A DNA stretch of 21,546 nucleotides from a virus, in IMG/VR virus record IMGVR_UViG_3300031774_000186, positions 1-21,546 of that record. One strand, 5' to 3'. Position numbers and translations under genes: made by a program. Below the pieces are notes generated by a model that was not told the origin of the DNA, did no database searches, and saw only the letters and a list, made by a program, of their open reading frames with translations. Of this stretch, positions 16,718 through 21,546 are shown one piece after another. The first letter of the stretch is position 1; the number at the start of each line of letters is the position of its first letter.

Positions 16718-17070
16718 TAGCTGATCTCCTCGTAGGAACATACAGCTTCAAGATCAGAGGCAGTGCTGGCAGTTAATCTAAGAGCGTCACCTTCTTCTAA
16801 ATAAATAGCTTTAGCTAAAACGTCTAAAGTTGCATCGGCGGGAATAGTAATAGTTTTAGCTACGTGATAAGCAGTGCTAGACCTATATAAATCTACTGTA
16901 ATTTCTGCGTTGTTAGTTCCATCAACATTGCTCACATACAGGGCATTCACTTTTAACACTTTGCCAGAAGAAGCTGAGTTTGTAACGATTGCCGTTGCAG
17001 AGGTGCCAACTGCTTGCACCGCCGTTTTACCCGTAATGGTAGCAACGTTTACTATATTAGGTGCTGTCAT
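16717..17070 (-). CDS. Small conserved marine-phage structural protein
   Basis: 117 residues: MTAPNIVNVATITGKTAVQ, SGKVLKVNALYVSNVDG, ITVDLYRSSTAYHVAKTI, AIYLEEGDALRLTAS and the end EAVCSYEEIS. This compact all-beta protein is of a kind I have met in many marine phage and cyanophage structural clusters without a known function. It has no signal peptide or membrane segment. It sits between the copper-site fiber and the glycine-rich protein, and may be a connector or small decoration subunit for them. GGAGGT, lying in the last glycine codons and stop of the upstream gene, is 6 bases before the ATG, a very strong ribosome site tied to the end of that gene. The gene is certain; the role is unknown. 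Confidence 0.7.
   Translation of the reverse strand: MTAPNIVNVATITGKTAVQAVGTSATAIVTNSASSGKVLKVNALYVSNVDGTNNAEITVDLYRSSTAYHVAKTITIPADATLDVLAKAIYLEEGDALRLTASTASDLEAVCSYEEIS
16726..16731 (-). promoter_or_regulatory. Shine-Dalgarno GAGGAG that decides the GTG start
   Basis: GAGGAG lies 8 bases before GTG 16717, inside the Glu-Glu codons near the end of the 117-residue gene. It is downstream of the alternative ATG at 16741, so it can only serve the GTG. Confidence 0.65.
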
Positions 17071-17073
17071 ATT

Positions 17074-18489
17074 TTAACCTCCAAATACGATAGCCATAGC
17101 AATCGCCTTTCCTGTTGTTACGCCGCCACTGGACGCATCAGCAAACTCTAACGCTGTAGCTCCGCTATTCATTTGTAAGATTTGACCCGCTGTGCCTAAG
17201 CTTGAAGGCGTATCAGTAAAGCCAGTTATAGATGTGCCCGATCCAGACAACGCCCCGTGCTCAACTACTTCAACCACATCGCCAGAGACAAATGCTGAAA
17301 AGCCTGTTATTGAAGTGCCGTTGCTTGCTGTGAAATCTACGCCGCCGCCTCTGAGCTTAACGCCGTTCTTGTAGACCGCTACTTTGGTAGGGGTGTAGTT
17401 TGCTGTAACCGAAGTTGCCCCTGTCGTGACCGTAGGAAACGAACTAGAGTAATTACTGGCAAACGGAGAGCCATATTCAACGACTTCTACAACATCGCCC
17501 ACAGCCGTTGCACTAATGGTGATTTGCGTATCAGTAGCTGTAACTTCGCTATCTTGAAGCTTAACGCCGTTAAGAAACACTGAAATGTTTTCAGCTTTCC
17601 AAGTGCCAGTGAAAACAGTTTGACCCGACGTAGCTGTAGTTTTCGTAGTGGTAATTGGATCTAAAGAGCCGCTAGAAGAACTACTGCCACTAGCCGTAAC
17701 TACGCCAGATCCATCTATAGATAAACCTGTGCCGATCTTAATACCGCCAAGCGTATTCGCAGAAGCAGTCGGCAAAGTGTAGTTGTTAGCGCTGGCAGCT
17801 ACACCATCAAGTTTTGTCTTATCGGCTGATGACATAAGGCCAGCGGCTGATGTTGTGGCGTTAGAATAGCTAGTGCTGCCTACGTTTATCGTACCGCCCA
17901 TACCACTGTGATTGGTGCAGTAATAATAAAGGGTGCTTGGCGCATCCTGCTCTAGCTTTACCTCAACGTATTTAGACCCAACAACGGTTACGCCAGTAGT
18001 GAATTGAGAACTGTTTGCCCCATCTACTTGCGTAGCCAATCGAAATGGGTGACTTGAGTTAGTGCTATCAGAAACATCAAAGCGGTAGGTAACAGACGGC
18101 ACTAAAGTAATCGTCTGATTAGCAGTACCATCAATCAGGTAGTTGCCACCCGATACAGTGACCGTAATATCAGCATAAAGCAGATCAAGATCGTCTGCAG
18201 AAGCACTGATAAAGACTTTGGTGTTACCTGATGAGTAACTTCCTAAGTTAAGTAAAGAACCAGTGCTAGAGCTAGTTAAAGTCCTAGAAGTTAAGCTAGG
18301 GCCACTACTATCGTATACTGCAGTTCCTACTTCCCAAGCACTACCTTCCTCAATCACATAACGTAGAGTATGCCCATTTAAAGAAGTAGGCACTACTTGA
18401 AACCCAGACTCTGCAGAGCCTAAGCTTATAGTAGTGCCTGTACCAGTAGTAGATGTACTGACTTTTACACGATCAGCAAACTTTGCCAT
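17074..18489 (-). CDS. Tail fiber-like protein with embedded cupredoxin domain
   Basis: 471 residues. Residues 1-105 (ADRVKVSTSTTGTGTTISLG, YVIEEGSAWEVGTAVYD, NTKVFISASADD) are a phage fiber N-terminal module. Residues about 106-204 look like a small cupredoxin: NYLIDG strands, VTYRFDVSDSTNSSHPFRL, TGVTVVGSKYVEVKLE, and YYYCTNHSGMGGTINVG. His147, Cys191, His194 and Met197 supply all four type 1 copper ligands, and the C-x2-H-x2-M spacing is that of amicyanin. A short AAGLMSSADKTKLDGVA collar follows. Then come two related beta domains (about 278-342 and 352-413), each with VFLNGVKL/VYKNGVKL and ending GDVVEVVEYG/EHG. The C-terminus is GKAIAMAIVFGG, an end I associate with marine phage structural proteins. 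AGGG precedes the ATG. Fiber architecture is well supported; copper binding is inferred from residues only. Confidence 0.7.
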   Translation of the reverse strand: MAKFADRVKVSTSTTGTGTTISLGSAESGFQVVPTSLNGHTLRYVIEEGSAWEVGTAVYDSSGPSLTSRTLTSSSTGSLLNLGSYSSGNTKVFISASADDLDLLYADITVTVSGGNYLIDGTANQTITLVPSVTYRFDVSDSTNSSHPFRLATQVDGANSSQFTTGVTVVGSKYVEVKLEQDAPSTLYYYCTNHSGMGGTINVGSTSYSNATTSAAGLMSSADKTKLDGVAASANNYTLPTASANTLGGIKIGTGLSIDGSGVVTASGSSSSSGSLDPITTTKTTATSGQTVFTGTWKAENISVFLNGVKLQDSEVTATDTQITISATAVGDVVEVVEYGSPFASNYSSSFPTVTTGATSVTANYTPTKVAVYKNGVKLRGGGVDFTASNGTSITGFSAFVSGDVVEVVEHGALSGSGTSITGFTDTPSSLGTAGQILQMNSGATALEFADASSGGVTTGKAIAMAIVFGG

Positions 18490-18507
18490 AAGTAGCCCTA
18501 ACTATAT

Positions 18508-18945
18508 TTAGGTAAGACGAATAACAGCGTTTGAAGCATCGGCTGTTGGGAACTGTACAGTAAGTGTACCAGAGGTTGCACTAACAGTGCCACCAAAGTC
18601 AAATACTGCAATAGCCTTGTTTGACTGAGAAGAGTTGTAAATAATACAACCATCTGCAGAAACTGTTACGTTGCTGAAAGCTTCATCAGCAAAGTCTACA
18701 AAAGCTGTAGTTCCAGAAAGTGAAATAGCAGGTGAATCTAAAGTTCCACCGCCAGCACTATAACCAGTACCAGAAGCTTCATCTGAGTTACCTGTAACGT
18801 CAGAGTAGTTAGTAGTTGCAGCACCATAGGTGCCTGACGGACTAGCTTTAATCAAAGCTATTTTTAAAGTGTCGGTATCAAGATCGTGAACACCTCCAAG
18901 CAACTCTTGCTTGAAACTGCTGCACATTGCTGTAGTGATTGCCAT
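18508..18945 (-). CDS. Post-capsid structural protein, possible decoration protein
   Basis: 145 residues, beginning MAITTAMCSSFKQELLGGVHDL and continuing with TLKIALIKASPSGTYG, NYSDVTGNSDE, GTGYSAGGGTLDSPAISLSG and VDFADEAFSNVTVSADGCIIYNS; it ends VQFPTADASNAVIRLT. I recognise this as a small beta-rich family common in marine phages, usually left unnamed. Its place directly after the capsid gene suggests a capsid decoration (cement) protein. A tail or fiber base protein is the alternative, because fiber genes follow. It begins 30 bases after the terminator hairpin and has AAGGA 8 bases before the ATG. I see no promoter of its own, so its level should depend on read-through from the capsid unit. 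Confidence 0.65.
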   Translation of the reverse strand: MAITTAMCSSFKQELLGGVHDLDTDTLKIALIKASPSGTYGAATTNYSDVTGNSDEASGTGYSAGGGTLDSPAISLSGTTAFVDFADEAFSNVTVSADGCIIYNSSQSNKAIAVFDFGGTVSATSGTLTVQFPTADASNAVIRLT

Positions 18946-18975
18946 AAGAGGTATCCTTTTTCAATGCAAGACTAA

Positions 18976-19010
18976 GAAAAAGAGTAGGCCACAGTTAAGC
19001 AGCCTACTCT
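18976..19010 (-). terminator. Intrinsic terminator after the major capsid gene
   Basis: On the minus strand AGAGTAGGC (19002-19010) and GCCTACTCT (18981-18989) form a perfect 9-bp stem around a 12-base loop. TTTTC and TT follow directly. The stem begins 9 bases past the capsid gene's stop codon. G-U and A-U pairs can extend the base. This is a classic rho-independent terminator, and it probably separates high capsid transcription from the genes that follow. Confidence 0.85.
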
Positions 19011-19018
19011 CTAACTAT

Positions 19019-20089
19019 TTAAGCAGCGTTGTATACTGCAGTTACCAGAGCTTCTGGACGTAGAATTTTACGCCCGTAAAGGTGCATACCGCGAACAATA
19101 TCAGCGAATGAATCTGGGTCACGATAAGTCTCAACTTTGTTGAGTTGCTGTGCAGTTGCAACAGCGGAGTCGTGTCCAGCTACAATAACGCCATAGTTAT
19201 CATCCTGTGCGGTTACGCCTGTGGTTCCGGGGCCAGTTCCCTTCGCAGGAAGGTTGTTTGACTGGTAAATACGGAAACCGTGAAGATTGTTAAGTACCAG
19301 ACCGTTTTGCAGTCCTGCACCACCGAAGTCTGCGTTCAGTACGCGAGAATCTTCGTCTTTCAACATTTCCATAAATACAGCGTCAACACACAGCCAACGA
19401 CCACGAGTATCAACATTAGCCTGATCCATAATGCGACCCATACGGGCTACAACTTGGAGAGGTGTTGCTGTGGTAGTAGCCGCTGCAGTAGCGCCACCGA
19501 AGCGAGGAGCCAACGGAATTGAGTCACCAGTTGTACCAGAAGAGGCACTAGTAGTAATGTTTCCGAAGTCTGACATATCCAAATGATTGGCTTTCAGAAA
19601 TTCCCCGTCAAGTTGGTTTGCTGTTTGATGCGAAGCAGTACCACTTACAGTAGTAATCTTAGCACCTGCAGCTGTGTAACCCGACATATATGACAATACG
19701 TCAGCATCCATAGCGTCAGCCATTTTATATGCTGCACGATCAGATGACAAGCGCATAAAGTCGTGATGGGCTTGCTGCTCTTCAATATCGTCAAGCTTGA
19801 AGGCAAAGTAGTTGGCTTTGTCGATAGTCAACTGGAAGTCATTGTCAACGAGGTCTTGCGCCGAAACGGTTGTACCACGTAGCAATGCATTTACAGTGAT
19901 ATCTGGCTCCTTAAGAATACGCACTGTATCCCCTTGGTTCGCAATCTCACCAAAATATTCTGAGTTAGTAATTGCATTTACAGTAGCAGCCTTGCGAAAC
20001 GCAATCTGTGCCTGCTTTGAGTAGATGACGCTGGAGAATACTCCGTTGTCAAGGTTTGAATAGCCAGAGGCTTTTCCAAATGCAGCCAT
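19019..20089 (-). CDS. Major capsid protein
   Basis: 356 residues, a usual length for an HK97-fold capsid subunit. Key stretches are the N-terminal FSSVIYSKQAQIAFRKAATV, EIANQGDTVRILKEPDITVN, the long helix and loop EEQQAHHDFMRLSSDRAAYKMADAMDADVLSYM, the GRWLCVDAVFMEMLKDEDSRV region, and the C-terminal VETYRDPDSFADIVRGMHLYGRKIL followed by RPEALVTAVYNAA. The string RGMHLYG...R-P close to the C-terminus and the DTV...P early strand are typical of capsid proteins of T7-like and related marine phages. It follows a scaffolding protein gene, as expected. AAGGAG lies 7 bases before the ATG, the best ribosome site in the window. The gene has its own promoter upstream and its own terminator, consistent with the most abundant virion protein. 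Confidence 0.85.
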   Translation of the reverse strand: MAAFGKASGYSNLDNGVFSSVIYSKQAQIAFRKAATVNAITNSEYFGEIANQGDTVRILKEPDITVNALLRGTTVSAQDLVDNDFQLTIDKANYFAFKLDDIEEQQAHHDFMRLSSDRAAYKMADAMDADVLSYMSGYTAAGAKITTVSGTASHQTANQLDGEFLKANHLDMSDFGNITTSASSGTTGDSIPLAPRFGGATAAATTTATPLQVVARMGRIMDQANVDTRGRWLCVDAVFMEMLKDEDSRVLNADFGGAGLQNGLVLNNLHGFRIYQSNNLPAKGTGPGTTGVTAQDDNYGVIVAGHDSAVATAQQLNKVETYRDPDSFADIVRGMHLYGRKILRPEALVTAVYNAA

Positions 20090-20167
20090 AATTAATCTCC
20101 TTATAGATATGACCGTTGAGTTTTACAGATCCATATCCACAACAGAGGCCAAAACTTATCTAGGTAG

Positions 20168-20202
20168 CTTATTATTAAGGTATGCCTACCGTATCTAATA
20201 AG
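20168..20202 (-). promoter_or_regulatory. Inverted repeat in the capsid mRNA leader
   Basis: On the minus strand CTTATTA and TAATAAG (7 bp) enclose a second inner stem GGTA/TACC with a GGCA loop; internal loops of 5 and 4 bases separate the two. The 35-base element lies about 80 bases before the capsid ATG, within the predicted leader. No T-run follows, so it is not a terminator. It may protect the message or shape its translation. Only the symmetry is seen; the function is inferred. Confidence 0.45.
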
Positions 20203-20278
20203 GGCTAAACGTGTCTGGGTAGTCTTTTAGTGGCTAGAGTCTTAGTTTAAATACACATTTTAAGTGCATACTATACAA

Positions 20279-20306
20279 GTTATACTAAACTTGCAGCTAT
20301 TGTCAA
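20279..20306 (-). promoter_or_regulatory. Sigma-70-type promoter for the capsid gene
   Basis: On the minus strand TTGACA (20301-20306, full consensus) and TATAAC (20279-20284, five of six) are separated by 16 bases. The start of transcription would be near 20272, giving a leader of about 180 bases before the capsid ATG. The -35 box begins only four bases after the scaffolding gene's stop codon, in the only long intergenic space of the window (20090-20309), which contains no credible open frame. The match implies use of the host's housekeeping polymerase. Confidence 0.75.
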
Positions 20307-20309
20307 TAC

Positions 20310-21257
20310 TTATTTTGACAAATCATAAATAAATTTACCAGATTTCTGAGCTTCGTGTATTTCTTCGTGATGTTTCTCAAACTCTTTGTCACTCATTTTA
20401 GCAACAGTTGATTCACGCCAGAAGTTTTTACTCTCATCATCGTTTACAGTTGTCCTACCCTTAGTTTTAACAGAAGAGGCAGCAGCCTTATCTGAACTAC
20501 TAGTAGACTTAGCTTTAATACCCTTGTGTGACTTATAGAGGTCAATAGCTACTGCTACAGATTTAGCATCCTCTGAGTTTTCATACAAAGCATCTTGTAC
20601 AACTTTAGGTTGTTTTTCTGCCCAGTTATGAAACTCGTCTGAGGAGCGAATCTCTTCAAAGTCAGGGTGTAAAGACATAAGCTCTGCTTCAGCTTTCTCT
20701 TTCTTGGCTTGAGTACGTAGCTCTTCTATTTCTTGGAGTCGCGTGTCCAAGGAAGAAGCTTTTTCAGCAGCTTTATTTTCTGCAATAGCTTCGACAATAC
20801 CCGCAACATCAGGGTACTTAGCTGTCCAAGCTTCAATCTCTTCCTTAGATTTGGGAAGAACCAGTTCATTCTTAGAAGCTTTTTCAAGTTGTCCTTGTAG
20901 CTTTTCAAACTTTTCATTCCAATCTTTTTCCTTATTCTGTAAGAGCTTACGTATATCACCGTATCGCTTTTTAAAAGATTTCTCTTCAGCGCTTAGTCCA
21001 TCTGTTCCTGAATCATCCGTTTCGGACTCTTGGGATTCCACTGACCGTGTTTCTTTTTGTTCCGTATTACTCTCATCTGAAACTTGGGTGTCCTCAACGC
21101 TTTCGCTATCGGGTTCCTGATTATCTTTTGCTTCTTCATCGCCCTGTTCACCTTTTAACAGTGCATCTAGTTCACGTTGCTCTTTTTCAAGAAGTTCTTT
21201 GTTACGCTCGTGTGCATAACTGTCAGCTTTAATAATAGTTTGTTCTGTCATAGACAT
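20310..21257 (-). CDS. Capsid scaffolding protein
   Basis: 315 residues, strongly charged and helical. Residues about 41-95 are an acidic Glu/Asp/Ser-rich disordered region. Coiled-coil-like segments follow at about 95-130 (KRYGDIRKLLQNKEKDWNEKF) and about 160-205 (DTRLQEIEELRTQAKKEK), then LHPDFEEIRSSDEFHNWAEKQP. The Lys/Ser-rich linker near 250-270 leads to a conserved-looking C-terminal helix pair, FWRESTVAKMSDKEFEKH and SGKFIYDL. This acidic, coiled architecture with a C-terminal helix that contacts the coat subunit is typical of podoviral scaffolds (T7 gp9, P22 gp8 role). It lies directly upstream of the capsid gene, the canonical place. AAGGA is 8 bases before the chosen ATG; a second ATG two codons later is the alternative start. 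Scaffolds guide procapsid assembly and leave before DNA packaging. Confidence 0.8.
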   Translation of the reverse strand: MSMTEQTIIKADSYAHERNKELLEKEQRELDALLKGEQGDEEAKDNQEPDSESVEDTQVSDESNTEQKETRSVESQESETDDSGTDGLSAEEKSFKKRYGDIRKLLQNKEKDWNEKFEKLQGQLEKASKNELVLPKSKEEIEAWTAKYPDVAGIVEAIAENKAAEKASSLDTRLQEIEELRTQAKKEKAEAELMSLHPDFEEIRSSDEFHNWAEKQPKVVQDALYENSEDAKSVAVAIDLYKSHKGIKAKSTSSSDKAAASSVKTKGRTTVNDDESKNFWRESTVAKMSDKEFEKHHEEIHEAQKSGKFIYDLSK

Positions 21258-21280
21258 ATTGTAGTTCCTTTATGTTGGGG

Positions 21281-21296
21281 CCAGCATTACTGCCGG
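21281..21296 (-). other. Small hairpin before the scaffolding gene
   Basis: CCGGCA, the loop GTAA and TGCTGG form a 6-bp stem (one G-U pair) with a GNRA-type tetraloop, in the 48-base gap before the scaffolding gene. No T-run follows, so it is not a normal terminator. An RNA processing or stability role is possible. Chance is also possible at this size. Confidence 0.3.
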
Positions 21297-21305
21297 GTAG
21301 CCTTA

Positions 21306-21546
21306 TTATTTCTTCTTTTTCTTCTTGTCTTTCTTGAGCATTAAACCACCTTCTGCTCTATTACCTCCTGCGTAAACAGACCCATTAGTTACACTTCCTT
21401 GGAAACCGCCAGACTGACCTTCTTCTTTAGTTTGTTTATCTAATCTATCTCTCATTGCATCAGCTGCACTGTAACTATCGTCGCTACCACCATCATCATT
21501 GCTACCACTACCTACTGCAGGTTTTTCAACAGGTTTTCTTCGTTTA
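21306..21546 (-). CDS. C-terminal part of an unidentified protein (5' end outside window)
   Basis: An open frame enters from the right edge and ends with TAA at 21306; 79 residues are visible. The segment is low-complexity: Gly/Ser/Asp-rich (GSGSNDDGGSDDSYSAADAM), then a short charged helix RDRLDKQTKEE, then a Gly/Asn stretch (GGFQGSVTNGSVYAGGN) and EGGLMLKKDKKKKKK with a final run of six lysines. I do not recognise it. In podoviruses the gene before the scaffold is often the portal, so this could be a portal tail or a small protein between portal and scaffold. The frame is clear because it is open throughout and is followed by a 48-base gap and the next ribosome site. Confidence 0.6.
   Translation of the reverse strand, partial: KRRKPVEKPAVGSGSNDDGGSDDSYSAADAMRDRLDKQTKEEGQSGGFQGSVTNGSVYAGGNRAEGGLMLKKDKKKKKK

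Noticed and set aside
16718-16741. ATG 16741 as start of the glycine-rich protein
   Set aside because: It would overlap the upstream gene by 25 bases with a poor ribosome site, whereas GTG 16717 has GAGGAG at ideal spacing.
20090-20309. Small gene in the gap between scaffold and capsid genes
   Set aside because: ATG codons on the minus strand there are followed by stops within three codons, and no plus-strand frame has a start signal.
20743-21120. Plus-strand frame of 125 codons over the scaffolding gene
   Set aside because: It is the Ser/Leu/Phe-rich antisense image of a Glu/Lys-rich coiled-coil gene, with no ribosome site and no recognisable motif.
21281-21296. Terminator before the scaffolding gene
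   Set aside because: The stem is only 6 bp and CCCCAAC follows instead of a T-run.

Overview
This window is the late, structural half of a tailed-phage genome. Every gene I can support lies on the minus strand, packed head to tail with 1-base stop/start overlaps or gaps of at most about 20 bases except around the capsid gene. Read in the direction of transcription (from 21546 down to 1) the order is: C-terminus of an unidentified protein, scaffolding protein, major capsid protein, a small post-capsid structural protein, a block of seven virion surface/adhesin-type genes about 9.7 kb long, a 38-codon microgene, a fiber-tail adaptor-like protein, a head-tail adaptor (T7 gp11/P22 gp4 role), a tail nozzle protein (T7 gp12/P22 gp10 role), a tail fiber, a polyglycine adhesin, a small membrane protein, a long helical internal-virion-type protein, and an SleB-type cell-wall hydrolase that runs off the window. 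The adaptor-nozzle pair and the absence of a tape measure or contractile sheath point to a short-tailed (podovirus-like) phage. The moderate, AT-leaning composition and the kinds of fiber domains (GFNPLAS start, LYVFNGAGWYSVAL module, NLYYT repeats, GKAIAMAIVFGG end) are those I associate with uncultured marine phages and cyanophages. The host cannot be fixed from this window; a Gram-negative marine bacterium is the best guess.

Regulation: the capsid gene appears to be its own unit. A near-consensus sigma-70 promoter (TTGACA, 16 bases, TATAAC) lies 190 bases upstream of its start, a roughly 180-base leader contains a 35-base inverted repeat, and a strong intrinsic terminator (9-bp perfect stem plus T-run) sits directly after its stop. 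Everything downstream has no other promoter that I can see and so would depend on terminator read-through or on a phage-specific promoter I cannot recognise. Most downstream genes are translationally coupled: TAATG/TAGTG overlaps, or Shine-Dalgarno sequences that overlap the previous stop (TAAGGA).

Surface proteins: the adhesin block contains a fiber with an embedded cupredoxin-like domain carrying a complete His/Cys/His/Met type 1 copper ligand set; a glycine-rich protein resembling the glycine-rich domain of ALK-type receptors; two tandem paralogous predicted seven-bladed FG-GAP-like beta-propellers; and a 1098-residue Ser/Thr/Val-rich repeat protein with a LamG-like insert and a perfect 66-bp tandem duplication. 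Such a large adhesin block between the capsid and tail-tube genes is not the T7 arrangement, and it is the most interesting part of the window.

I found no tRNA, CRISPR array, integrase, insertion sequence or replication gene. There is no gene-free stretch longer than 300 bases; the largest gap is 20090-20309.
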